From an uncultured Acidobacteriia bacterium (GTDB lineage Bacteria > Acidobacteriota > Terriglobia > Bryobacterales > Bryobacteraceae), in contig CAIVPR010000017.1 in NCBI GenBank assembly GCA_903907865.1, positions 1-64,000 on the forward strand: a stretch of DNA of 64,000 nt, written 5' to 3'. Under the pieces are notes generated by a model, which ran no database searches, was not told the origin of the DNA, and saw nothing but the letters and a program-made list of their open reading frames with translations. Each line of letters begins with the position of its first letter. Within the stretch, counting starts at the first letter, position 1. A program made the translations under genes and the position numbers. This document shows, piece after piece, positions 18,905-28,380 of this stretch.

Positions 18905-20485
18905 ATGGCCGATTCGTCGTCCCCCAATCACAGCAAAACCGTGGACTCGAAGCATCACGCGGAGACAGCGGAAAACGCCGCGATGTTCGCCCTGCTCCGA
19001 CGTGTCGCCATCATCACGCCCCTGGTTCTCCTGCTTGCCCTCGGGGGGCTGTATGGGTTCCTCGCCCAGATCAATTCCGCAGCCCTCCGTTCCGCGCTGA
19101 TTGCCCGCGCCACCGGCATTGTTGGGCTGCGGGTGCGCTTCGCGAGCCTCTCCATTCAACCCTTCAGCAGCGCGCTCGAACTGAAGGGCGTCGGAATCTC
19201 CGCGCCGGAAGGCTTTGGGGATTCGCCGCTTTTTACCGCCGTTTCCATAGTGTTTGACGTCGACATGCCCGCGCTGATCCTGGATGGTCGGCTGCTGTTG
19301 GGCAGCATGGTTGTCACGAAAGCCAAGATCAACCTGGTCCATCGTTTGAATCCTCAGACCGGGCAGGAGGAATGGAACACGGACAGGCTGCTACCGCCCC
19401 AACCCGCGACGCCGGTTACCCCGCTCAAGACCTTTTGGGTGACCGAGATCCGGCTGCCCCAGGATGAGGTTGTGTTCGAGGGTACCCGGATCACCGTCGG
19501 CACGCCGGACCAGATCGAGCCCCGCAGTCTCCGCGACACCAAACTGACGCTGAATCATCTTTCCCTGACGGAACCGGTTTCCTTTGCCATCGCGGGCCGC
19601 GTGGGCGGCGGGGGCCGCTACCACTCCGAGGGCGTGGCCGGCCCGTGGACGCGGCCAACGGGAACAGCCTTGCCCGTGAAGGCGGGCGTGACCGTCGAGG
19701 TGCTGGATCTCGGGCCAACCGGGCAGCGGATCGCAGGCGACCGAATCCAGGGGCACTTGTGGTTCTCGGGTACCGTCGATCTATCGGCAACTAGGACCGC
19801 GCTCAAGGGACAGCTTCGAGTCAATGAGCTCAAGTTCGGCAGTCAGCCCAGACCGTCACGAATCGGCATTTCGACCAACGTGCAGGTCACCGGAGCCAGC
19901 GATACCAAGCTCTGGACACTGGACAACTGCGAGCTCCACGTGGGCAGTTCCATCGCCACGCTCAACGGCACTTGGACAATGGCGGGCGACGTCCCGAATG
20001 TCCGGCTGAATTTCGACAGCCAACGGTTCGCCGTCTCCGACGCGACCGAGTTCGTGGCTCCCCCGGATGTCAAGAGCCCCCAGACCAGCGGTCTTCAGGA
20101 TGGCAGGGCCATCGGCTCGATGACCGTCGAGGGTCCGCTCGGAGCACCGAATGTCAAGGGTGAGGCAAGGGTGTTCAGTCGCCAGATTAACGGGGTTGAT
20201 TTGGATGCCAGCTTGGGCGGATCCGGCGTTTCGGCGGGTGCCAGCGCATCCACGGCGATCGAGAGTCTGAAGTTCAAGTTTGAAAGTGCCGGTGGCAGCG
20301 CCACGTTGCCGGAAGTGCAGTTGGAGACGCCCCGCTACCGAATGAATGGTGTGGGAAGCGTTGCCCAGGACGGGCGCATGCACTTTTTGATGGATGCGGT
20401 ACCGGTGCGGCCGGGTCAGGCGAAGGCGTCCTTCAGTCTGGACGGGTCGTTTGCCAAGCCCGAGTTGCAGTTGGGGGCCAAGTAG
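18905..20485 (+). CDS. AsmA-like/DUF748-like protein
   Basis: N-terminal TM helix then long beta-rich repeats (VRFASLSIQPFSSALELKGVGIS...). Confidence 0.65.
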   Translation: MADSSSPNHSKTVDSKHHAETAENAAMFALLRRVAIITPLVLLLALGGLYGFLAQINSAALRSALIARATGIVGLRVRFASLSIQPFSSALELKGVGISAPEGFGDSPLFTAVSIVFDVDMPALILDGRLLLGSMVVTKAKINLVHRLNPQTGQEEWNTDRLLPPQPATPVTPLKTFWVTEIRLPQDEVVFEGTRITVGTPDQIEPRSLRDTKLTLNHLSLTEPVSFAIAGRVGGGGRYHSEGVAGPWTRPTGTALPVKAGVTVEVLDLGPTGQRIAGDRIQGHLWFSGTVDLSATRTALKGQLRVNELKFGSQPRPSRIGISTNVQVTGASDTKLWTLDNCELHVGSSIATLNGTWTMAGDVPNVRLNFDSQRFAVSDATEFVAPPDVKSPQTSGLQDGRAIGSMTVEGPLGAPNVKGEARVFSRQINGVDLDASLGGSGVSAGASASTAIESLKFKFESAGGSATLPEVQLETPRYRMNGVGSVAQDGRMHFLMDAVPVRPGQAKASFSLDGSFAKPELQLGAK

Positions 20486-20488
20486 GAT

Positions 20489-21406
20489 CTACACGAGATC
20501 CCCGAAGCGTTTCCAGAGCCAGTCCCGGAGCCCCTTCGGCAGAACTTTCCTCCCAAACTCGAGGGCGTGTTCACGCCTCCGGAACCGTGCCCGGCGACGG
20601 TACGCGAGTTCCAACGCGTGCAGAATTGCCTCCGATGTCTGCGGTGGTTCGACCAGCGTCTTCCGCCGCAGCCAGTCCGCAATGTCCTGGAAGGCGGGTT
20701 CATGCGCGAGCGCGCCAGTGGAGGCCGAAAACGAATCGGCATGCCTCCGGTGCCACGTGGTGATCTCGTCCGACAGAACTGCCGGATGGCGGGAAAGCAG
20801 GTAAACCAGCGGAGCCAGATCCTCGTAGAACCGCAGGGCGGGGTCGAACAGGTCGCCTTCGAGCGGAAGCGCCTCGCGACGGATGGCCAAGCAGCTAGGA
20901 GCGGGATACTGCCATCGGAAATCGTAGAGGTTCGCGATCACATGCTCCAGCAGGACGGGCGGTTCGAGCAGTGTCCCGTCTGGTTGCCCCAGCGCGGGTG
21001 CCAGGTTGGGATATTCGGCGGCCGGCGGCCGCGTGGCGTCTGTCCAGAGCACCAGCCGGCTCCAAGTCACCACGGCGGCGGGATGGCGGTCGAAAACCGC
21101 GACGTCGGACGCCAGTTTGCCCGGTGTCCATAAGTCGTCGCTGTCAAGGAACGCGATGATTCCGCCGGACGCATGTCGCAAGGCCAGATTCCTCGCTGCG
21201 GCTTGACCTTGATTCGTCTCGTGGCGGAGCGGGCGTATCCTCGGCTCGAGCCGGGCCGCCTCCCGCACCACCTCCGCCGACCCGTCGGACGAGCCGTCGT
21301 CCACCAGCAGCCATTCCCAGTCCACGCAGGTCTGGGCAAGGACCGAATCGATCGTCTCCGGCAGGAATCGCGCGCTGTTGAAGTACGGCGTGATGATCGA
21401 GATCAC
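20489..21406 (-). CDS. Family 2 glycosyltransferase (GTG start overlapping upstream TGA)
   Basis: VISIITPYFNSARFLPETIDSVLAQTCVDWEWLLVDDGSSDGS; GTGA overlap at 21403-21406. Confidence 0.9.
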   Translation of the reverse strand: MISIITPYFNSARFLPETIDSVLAQTCVDWEWLLVDDGSSDGSAEVVREAARLEPRIRPLRHETNQGQAAARNLALRHASGGIIAFLDSDDLWTPGKLASDVAVFDRHPAAVVTWSRLVLWTDATRPPAAEYPNLAPALGQPDGTLLEPPVLLEHVIANLYDFRWQYPAPSCLAIRREALPLEGDLFDPALRFYEDLAPLVYLLSRHPAVLSDEITTWHRRHADSFSASTGALAHEPAFQDIADWLRRKTLVEPPQTSEAILHALELAYRRRARFRRREHALEFGRKVLPKGLRDWLWKRFGDLV

Positions 21407-22626
21407 GCCGGGCGCCTCTCCCGGTCCAGTCGGTCGTAGATCTCCAAATGGCGGTTGCCGCACTCGTCCCAGGAATACCGGGCCTCCACCAGCGCCCTCC
21501 CCTCGGTCCGCAACCTTTCGCGCAATCGGGGCTGTTCGAACAAGCTCTCGACGTGGGTTGCCAGGCCCTCGGAATCGTCCGACAGGAGTAGGTGGCGGCC
21601 GTCCTCGGCCTCGATCCCTTCGGCACCGAGGCGTGTGGAAACCACCGGACGCCCGAAAGCCATCGCCTCAAGGATCTTGAGCCGCGTGCCGCCACCGGCC
21701 CGCAGGGGAACAATGGCGACATCGGCCTGGCGGTAAAAGGGTTCCACATCCGGCACCTGGCCCAATAGCTGGACATTGGGACCGGCCTTTTCGGCGAGGC
21801 GCACCAGATGCGAAGGTGGATGCCCGCCGACGATCAACAGTTTGGCGTCCGGGTAACGGCGGCGCAGTACCGGCAGAACCTCCGTGATCAGCCAGATGGC
21901 CGCGTCGTGGTTCGGCGGATACAGCATGTAGCCCACCAGGAGCAGCACCGGGGCGGGATTGCGCGCTTCCGGCAAGACCGGTTTGGCTACCGTATCGACC
22001 GCATTCGGCAACACCACATTCCGGTCTTGGCGGGTGAATGGCGCGATCAGCTGCCCGTCGTGCGAGGACATCGCGATGCGGAGGTCGTAGCGCGGAAGGA
22101 TCTCCCGTTCGAACTGCCCCATCCGAGCCGCGTTGCAGCGGAACCAGGCCCGATTGAAGAGGCTGGTGGACAGCGCGCCGATCCGGGGGTAGCTCACCGA
22201 AAGGAGATCGTGGAGCGTGATCGAGAAAATCGTGCCGGGCTGTTTCGGGAGCACGAACGGAAAGCGCGCCACATCGAGATGCTCGGCTTGGATCACGTCG
22301 AACGGCTTTTGCGCGTGAGCCCGTCCCGTCGCCCGCTCCAGTTCGTAGGATCGCCGCAAACCCGCAACCGGCGGAATCCCGTTGGCGACGTCACCCACAA
22401 CCCCCGGCAGGCCTCGCAACGCCGAATTCACGCGCCCGGTCAGGATTTGGAACCCGTGGTCGCGGATGGCGTCCAGGATCGGCTTTTCCCAAGACGGGTT
22501 GCGCTGGTGCAGCGCGAAGGTCACTTCGTGCCGGGAAAGCAGTCGCAGGGCGATTTCCCATGTACGGATCCGCGCGCCCGTGTCGGGTGGGTAGGGCAGA
22601 AATGCGACGGGAATCAAGATCCGCAT
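21403..22626 (-). CDS. Glycosyltransferase (GT4-like)
   Basis: MRILIPVAFLPYPPDTGARIRTWEIALRL..., VAIVPLRAGGGTRLKILEAMAFGRPVVST. Confidence 0.9.
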   Translation of the reverse strand: MRILIPVAFLPYPPDTGARIRTWEIALRLLSRHEVTFALHQRNPSWEKPILDAIRDHGFQILTGRVNSALRGLPGVVGDVANGIPPVAGLRRSYELERATGRAHAQKPFDVIQAEHLDVARFPFVLPKQPGTIFSITLHDLLSVSYPRIGALSTSLFNRAWFRCNAARMGQFEREILPRYDLRIAMSSHDGQLIAPFTRQDRNVVLPNAVDTVAKPVLPEARNPAPVLLLVGYMLYPPNHDAAIWLITEVLPVLRRRYPDAKLLIVGGHPPSHLVRLAEKAGPNVQLLGQVPDVEPFYRQADVAIVPLRAGGGTRLKILEAMAFGRPVVSTRLGAEGIEAEDGRHLLLSDDSEGLATHVESLFEQPRLRERLRTEGRALVEARYSWDECGNRHLEIYDRLDRERRPA

Positions 22627-22640
22627 GGAACACTTACATC

Positions 22641-23846
22641 ATGACCAACGGTGCTCAGCGGAGGGTCTATCTGGTGTCGTGGTGGTTCGCCGACTTCGGC
22701 GGACAGGAGCGGCATGTAACGGAGTTGGCCTGCGCGCTCCGCCGCCGGGATGTAGACGTGCGGGTCTTCAGCGAGACGCCGGTCGGCAAAGACAACCAGT
22801 ACCGGAAGCGCTTCGAAGCGGCTGGCATCCCTTTTTGGGCTCCACCGCTCCCTGGGCGGCTGGTCCAGTGGGCCCGGAACGCGGGCGTGGGGAATCCCCT
22901 GCCGGCACTGGGCAAAGGGATGGCGGTCGCGACGAACGCCGCCATGGGCCCGGGCCTTCTGAGCCGATGGCTGCGCCGCAAGCTGGAGAGTGAAGTTCGT
23001 AACGCGGCACCGGATTTGGTCCACGTGCACGGCTTCCGCTTGGGGCAGGCCTGGGTCATCCCGTGGGCCGCCGAGCGTGGTCTCCGCTGCCTCTACACCG
23101 AACACAGCACGCTGGGAGACTGGGACGGTCCGACCCGTAGCGACGCCGCCCTGTACTTTGGCACCGCCAACGGGATCGCCTGTGTTTCCGAGCGTTCTGC
23201 GACGGACCTTCGGAAGCTCCTGCCGGGAAAGACCGTGGAGATCCATCCCCACATACTCCCTTCCCGTCCCCGCACGCGGTTCATCCAAGAGGGCGTCCCC
23301 GGCATACTGGCGGTCTCCCGGCTGCGTGCCGAGAAGGGCCTCGACATCCTGCTGGAAGCGGCGGCGCTGCTGATGGGCCGGGGTCTCATCTGCAGAGTCC
23401 GAATCGCCGGGGATGGTCCGGACCGCGCGGCACTCGAACAACGGCGCGACCAACTGGGGCTGGGGGATTACGTCCTCTTCCGTGGCGCCCTGCACCCCGA
23501 ACAACTCGAACGGGAGTGGCAGGCCGCCGACATATTCGTACTCCCTTCCCGGACCGAGGCTATGCCTGTTTCCCTGCTGGAGGCTATGTCCCATGGTTTG
23601 GCGATTGTGGCGACGCCGGTGGGCGGTGTGCCGGAATTGATCACCGACAACGTGGACGGCTTGCTGGTGCCGCCGGAATCCCCGAAAGCACTTGCCGATG
23701 CGCTGGCAGCTCTGCTGGAAACCCCCGACCTCCGCCTTCGGTTGGGCGGGGCCGCGCGAGCCGCGTTTGACAACAGTCGATACTGTGAAAGGGCGGCCAT
23801 GTCGGTGGTGCTGGAATCGTACGCCCGCGCCATGGTCCAACCATGA
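22641..23846 (+). CDS. Glycosyltransferase family 4
   Basis: VYLVSWWFADFGGQERHVTELA..., ILAVSRLRAEKGLDILLEA, EAMPVSLLEAMSHGLAIVATPVGGVPE. Confidence 0.92.
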   Translation: MTNGAQRRVYLVSWWFADFGGQERHVTELACALRRRDVDVRVFSETPVGKDNQYRKRFEAAGIPFWAPPLPGRLVQWARNAGVGNPLPALGKGMAVATNAAMGPGLLSRWLRRKLESEVRNAAPDLVHVHGFRLGQAWVIPWAAERGLRCLYTEHSTLGDWDGPTRSDAALYFGTANGIACVSERSATDLRKLLPGKTVEIHPHILPSRPRTRFIQEGVPGILAVSRLRAEKGLDILLEAAALLMGRGLICRVRIAGDGPDRAALEQRRDQLGLGDYVLFRGALHPEQLEREWQAADIFVLPSRTEAMPVSLLEAMSHGLAIVATPVGGVPELITDNVDGLLVPPESPKALADALAALLETPDLRLRLGGAARAAFDNSRYCERAAMSVVLESYARAMVQP

Positions 23847-24706
23847 AAGCCACGGTCATCATCCCTTCATCCGGTCGGAAAGGGACCCTTACGGGCACCT
23901 TGGAGGCCTTGTGTCTCCAGAGTTTTCGGGACTTCGAGGTGGTTGTCGTCGACGATGCCAGTGCACCGCGACTGGAGGACCGCGTCCGCCCTTTTGAGGC
24001 CCGCCTCGCGATCCAGACGTTGCGGCTCGGGAGTCCGGTCGGCGCGGGGTCCGCGCGCAACGCCGGTGCCGAGTTCGCACGAGGCGATCTACTAGTCTTC
24101 CTGGACGACGATTGCATTGCCGGTCCCGAATGGGTTCACGCCTACATCGGGGCTGCCAAGGACCGCAAGCACCTCCTCGCGGGTCCGATCCGAAACGGCT
24201 CGCCCGGCAATATCTACGCCAACGCCTATCACTCGGTCCTTGAATCACTTTTCGAGTCCCACCTGCGCGATCAGGCCGCCACGAGACTGCCGTTCGTCTG
24301 CGCGGCCAATTTCGCCGTGGACCGGAAGCAATTCCTCGCTCTTGGCGGCTTCGACCCCGAGTTCCGCGACGGCGGCGAAGACCGCGGCCTGTGCGTGAAG
24401 TGGTTGGCCGAGGGCGGGCTGCTCCGGGCAGTTCCCGACGCGTCCGTCCTCCACCGCCACGACCTGGACTTTCAGCGCTTCTTGGTCCAACAGTTCACCT
24501 ATGGACGAAGTGCAACGCGGGTGCGCCGATGGATGGCGTCTCGGGGATTCCCCGCCGCCGGATTGGAATCGCCCGGCTTGTACGCCCGTATTCTTCGAGA
24601 CGGCCTCGCCTCCAGGTCCTTCGCCCGGTTGGGGCTGGTTTTCCTGTCGCAGGTGGCGGTGGCCGCGGGAGCCGGGTGGGAAGCCGCGGGGGGCAAGCAG
24701 CGGTGA
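23843..24706 (+). CDS. Family 2 glycosyltransferase
   Basis: VIIPSSGRKGTLTGTLEALCLQSFRDFEVVVVDDAS..., LVFLDDDCIAGPEW. Confidence 0.92.
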   Translation: MKATVIIPSSGRKGTLTGTLEALCLQSFRDFEVVVVDDASAPRLEDRVRPFEARLAIQTLRLGSPVGAGSARNAGAEFARGDLLVFLDDDCIAGPEWVHAYIGAAKDRKHLLAGPIRNGSPGNIYANAYHSVLESLFESHLRDQAATRLPFVCAANFAVDRKQFLALGGFDPEFRDGGEDRGLCVKWLAEGGLLRAVPDASVLHRHDLDFQRFLVQQFTYGRSATRVRRWMASRGFPAAGLESPGLYARILRDGLASRSFARLGLVFLSQVAVAAGAGWEAAGGKQR

Positions 24707-25788
24707 GCCCTGTCTCGCAATTGGATGTCAGCGTCCTGATAGCCACCCGCGACCGGGCCGAACTCCTCGGCCGAACACTGGAGTCGCTCGCAGGGCAACG
24801 GACTACTGCGCGCTGGGAAGTGATTGTAATCGACAACGGCGGCACCGACTCCACCGCGCAGGTGCTGGCCGATTTTGCGCCCCGGCTGCCTCTCACCAGC
24901 ATCTATTTCCCGGCACCGGGGAAGAACCGGGCCCTGAACCGTGGACTCAACATCGCGCGAGGGACCCTGGCGCTCTTCACGGACGACGATATCGACCTCG
25001 GCCCCGATTGGATCGAAAGCCACTTCCGTGCCTCGGAGAAGTTTGCGGATGACGCCATTTTTGGTGGCCCTGTTGTGCCCCGTTTCGAGTCCGAGCCGCC
25101 GGACTGGATGCGCCGCCACTGGTTCGCGGGAGTGGCCTTCGCCGATTTCCGGCCGGACCAGGGGGAAGGTCCGCTCCATGGCAAGCGCCTGCCCTGCGGC
25201 GGAAACCTCGCCATCCGGCGGGACCTGCTGCGGAAGCACCCCTACCGGGAGGACATCGGGCCGGGCGGCACCGATTTCGCTATGGGCTCCGAACAGGAAC
25301 TCCTCGTTCGACTGACGGCAGCGGGGCACCGGGCCATCTACATTCCCGACGCCGCCGTGTCACACCACGTGGGACGGGGGCAATTGGTCAACCGCTGGCA
25401 GTTCGACCGGGCACGGCGCTTTGGCCGTGGTGAAGCCCGCATGGCCGAGGACGCCGTATCGAGGCGGGTCCTCGGAATCCCTTGGTACTTCTGGGTGCTC
25501 ATGCCGCTCCTGTGGATTCGGCACCAAATCGCGAGGTTCCAAGGTGCTTTCTGGGTGCTACAGGCCGGTATCGAATACCACCGGCTGTTGGGCCGGGCTT
25601 TCGAGCACAGGTTCCTGACGCGCCATCCGGAACTCAGGTGCGGCACGGCTCCGACCGAGCAGTGCGGCTTGGGCCCCGTCGCCCACCAGTTCTACACCCC
25701 CATCCGGGGCGGCGACGCGTACATGCGCAGCGTACTGGTCGACGCCTTCGAGCCTGACAGCCCGCACGATTCGCATAAGCCTGCCTGA
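24703..25788 (+). CDS. Family 2 glycosyltransferase (GTG start in GTGA overlap)
   Basis: VSVLIATRDRAELLGRTLESLAGQ..., LALFTDDDIDLGPDWIE. Confidence 0.9.
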   Translation: MSPVSQLDVSVLIATRDRAELLGRTLESLAGQRTTARWEVIVIDNGGTDSTAQVLADFAPRLPLTSIYFPAPGKNRALNRGLNIARGTLALFTDDDIDLGPDWIESHFRASEKFADDAIFGGPVVPRFESEPPDWMRRHWFAGVAFADFRPDQGEGPLHGKRLPCGGNLAIRRDLLRKHPYREDIGPGGTDFAMGSEQELLVRLTAAGHRAIYIPDAAVSHHVGRGQLVNRWQFDRARRFGRGEARMAEDAVSRRVLGIPWYFWVLMPLLWIRHQIARFQGAFWVLQAGIEYHRLLGRAFEHRFLTRHPELRCGTAPTEQCGLGPVAHQFYTPIRGGDAYMRSVLVDAFEPDSPHDSHKPA

Positions 25789-25915
25789 AAGGCCGCTCCT
25801 AGCAACGTGCACATGTGTTGGGCCTCTGTGTGGGGTGGCCAATATTGACCTCGCACGTGCTCTCCGCAGCACCAGCCCGGTCGCATTTTGATAATATTGA
25901 AGATGGAGACGACGA

Positions 25916-26161
25916 ATGCCCACCGCGCTCGAAGAGCTTCGAGATACTTGGCCGTCCATCGACGAGACGGAAGCCCGCATTCTGCTTCGCACGATTCGGT
26001 CCCACCGGGGGAGGGCAGTGCGCCCCGCATTGTTTGAGTTTTTGGCCGCGGACCCTGATTGCGTTCTTCCCGCAAGCCAGTTCGGACCGATCTCGATTGC
26101 GCCACCGATTCACGGTACGGGCATCCCGGCGTCCGACCTCGTGATTCGGGACCGGCGTTGA
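25916..26161 (+). CDS. Candidate antitoxin of unrecognised family upstream of PIN toxin
   Basis: 81-aa ORF overlapping the PIN gene by TTGA; no known antitoxin fold recognised. Confidence 0.5.
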   Translation: MPTALEELRDTWPSIDETEARILLRTIRSHRGRAVRPALFEFLAADPDCVLPASQFGPISIAPPIHGTGIPASDLVIRDRR

Positions 26162-26619
26162 CCGCCCTGTACATCGACACCTCCGCTTGGGTCAAACAAT
26201 ACTACGACGAGCGGGGTAGTTCCCGCGTGCGGGAACTCATGGCGGGTGAATTCCTGCTGGCCTGTTCCGTGCTGGGGCTGGTTGAGGTATTTGCCACCTT
26301 CGCGCGCAAGCGTAAGGCAGGAGAGATCGAGACCGCAGAATTCTTGGCGACGTTGGAGCGAATTGAGGCGGATTGGGCGCAGTTTGTTCAGTTCCAGCTA
26401 TCCGGGAGGATGCTGGAGGATGCCAAATTCGCCGCCGCCCGGTTCGCGCTCCGTGGCGCGGACGCCGTCCACTTCGCGGCGCTGCGACGGCTTGTGGACA
26501 GTGCAGCGGTCTCGGGTGACGTGGTGATTTTGGTCACGTCCGACCGCGAATTGAAGTCGGCGGCCGTTTCGGTGGGGATTGAGGTGATCGATCCGGAGGT
26601 GGAATCTGCCATCGGGTGA
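26158..26619 (+). CDS. PIN-domain (VapC-like) toxin, TTG start
   Basis: LTALYIDTSAWVKQYYDERGSSRVRELM...LRGADAVHFAALRRL...VILVTSDRELKSAA: PIN acidic residues present. Confidence 0.85.
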   Translation: MTALYIDTSAWVKQYYDERGSSRVRELMAGEFLLACSVLGLVEVFATFARKRKAGEIETAEFLATLERIEADWAQFVQFQLSGRMLEDAKFAAARFALRGADAVHFAALRRLVDSAAVSGDVVILVTSDRELKSAAVSVGIEVIDPEVESAIG

Positions 26620-26652
26620 TGCCGCATCGGCGGGAGCCTTGGATCGAAGGTA

Positions 26653-27453
26653 CTAACCCTGCCCCTTCTTCCGTTTCAAACTGGCACTGTAAGCCGCCGT
26701 CACTTCCTCCCCGGTCCCGATCACGGCCACCCGACCCTTCTCCAGCAGCATCCCCCGGTGGCAAAAGTTATTGATGAACGCCATATCATGGCTGACCACC
26801 AGAATCGTGCGCCCTTCTTCGGCCAGACGCCGCATCCGCTCCTGGCAGCGCAGCCGGAACTGTTCGTCGCCCACCGACAGCGCCTCGTCGATAAACATCA
26901 GTTCCGTCTCCATCTGCGAAAAGATTGAGAACATCAACCGCCCCTGCATGCCGCTCGAATAGCGCTTCATCGGGACGTGCAGGAATTCCTCCAAGCCCGA
27001 AAACTCGACAATCTCGTCGAAGCGGCTATCCGTAAACGCCTTGGACAGCCCCAACATCGCCGCGCCATGGTAGATGTTCTCCCGCCCTGTGAGTTCGGGA
27101 TGCACCACGCTGCCCAACTGGAGCACGGAACCGGCCCGTCCCCGGATCCACGCATTGCCCTCGGTCGGCACCATCACCCGCGTCAGAATCTTCAGCAGTA
27201 CCGATTTCCCCGCACCATTCCCTCCCAGCACCCCGAAGATCTCGCCCCGCCGCACATCGAACGACACATTGCGCAGCGCCCAGAGTTCCTCCATTTCATG
27301 GGGTCCCCCTTCGTCTTCGACCCGCGCCTTCCTCCCCACGGCCGAATAGAGGATCTCCTCGATCTTCCGGTGCAGGGCCCGCGAAGCATTCGTCCGCACC
27401 AGTCGGAACCTCTTGCCCAGATCCCGGACCTCTATCGCGAGATCAGGCGACAT
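26653..27453 (-). CDS. Polysaccharide-export ABC transporter ATP-binding protein (Wzt/KpsT-like, short form)
   Basis: GVLGGNGAGKSVLLKILTRV (Walker A), YSSGMQGRLMFSI, ELMFIDEAL (Walker B). Confidence 0.92.
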   Translation of the reverse strand: MSPDLAIEVRDLGKRFRLVRTNASRALHRKIEEILYSAVGRKARVEDEGGPHEMEELWALRNVSFDVRRGEIFGVLGGNGAGKSVLLKILTRVMVPTEGNAWIRGRAGSVLQLGSVVHPELTGRENIYHGAAMLGLSKAFTDSRFDEIVEFSGLEEFLHVPMKRYSSGMQGRLMFSIFSQMETELMFIDEALSVGDEQFRLRCQERMRRLAEEGRTILVVSHDMAFINNFCHRGMLLEKGRVAVIGTGEEVTAAYSASLKRKKGQG

Positions 27454-28309
27454 CGCAGACGTACCCTTCCTTCCGCCGGAAGAAGACGAATCCAGAGGCC
27501 AGCAGCGCCAGCGTCACCACTACGGAAATCGCAATGGGTGCCGCGCCGGGCGGGTCCACGCCCAACACCGCCCAGCGGAATCCGGTGATCGCGGTGACCA
27601 TCGGATTCAAGCCGCTCCAGGTCCGCCACGGCTCGTGCAGGGAAGTTGCGGAGTAGCTGATGGGCATCGCCACCAGGCCCAACTGCAACAGGAACTGGGT
27701 GATGAAGAACAAATCCTTGTATTCAACCTGAACCACCGACATCCACAGGCCCATGCCCAACGTGAACGCAATGGCGAGGAGTATAAACGCGGGCGCAAGG
27801 AAGATCATCCGCGAGGGCCACACGCCATAACCAGCCATCACCACCAGCAACGAGAGCGCCACCACCGAGAAATCCGCCAGCGCCGCCACCGTGGCCGAGG
27901 CGGGCAGGAAAATGCGGGGGAAATAGATCGCTCCCAAGAGGGTCCGGTAGCTGCCCAAACTCTGGTTGGCCGTGGTCAAAGCGTGGACGAAATACATCCA
28001 GGGTGCGATTCCCGAGTATGCGAATACCGGGTATGGAATGCCGTCGACAGGTTTCGAGTTTCCACGCAGCAGCGGCATCACCAACGTGAAAATAATCACT
28101 GTGATGGCCGGTTGCAGTACGGCCCAGCCGATGCCTACGATCGTGTGCCGGTACCGGAGGTCGATCTCGCGCCAAACCAGCAGTCGGAAAAAGGCTCGGA
28201 ATTCAAAGTATTCCCGGTAGTCGAAGATCGGTTTCGGCGGGCCGGCATGGATGGCGATTACCCCCGGGTCCTCAACAGCCAGCGGGGGATTCGCAGGGGA
28301 AAGAGCCAT
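27443..28309 (-). CDS. ABC-2 type polysaccharide export permease (Wzm-like)
   Basis: REIDLRYRHTIVGIGWAVLQPAITVIIFTLVM; six hydrophobic segments. Confidence 0.92.
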   Translation of the reverse strand: MALSPANPPLAVEDPGVIAIHAGPPKPIFDYREYFEFRAFFRLLVWREIDLRYRHTIVGIGWAVLQPAITVIIFTLVMPLLRGNSKPVDGIPYPVFAYSGIAPWMYFVHALTTANQSLGSYRTLLGAIYFPRIFLPASATVAALADFSVVALSLLVVMAGYGVWPSRMIFLAPAFILLAIAFTLGMGLWMSVVQVEYKDLFFITQFLLQLGLVAMPISYSATSLHEPWRTWSGLNPMVTAITGFRWAVLGVDPPGAAPIAISVVVTLALLASGFVFFRRKEGYVCDVA

Positions 28310-28380
28310 AGTCGGACTTCCTTGATTATAGTTTCGACGCTCGGACGCACCATCTCGGAATAGTAGACTGGGACTTCAGC

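Noticed and set aside
21407-21463. Extended start for the GT2 at 20489
   Set aside because: Reads through the upstream GT gene; the GTG at 21406 in a GTGA overlap precedes the conserved VISIITPYF.
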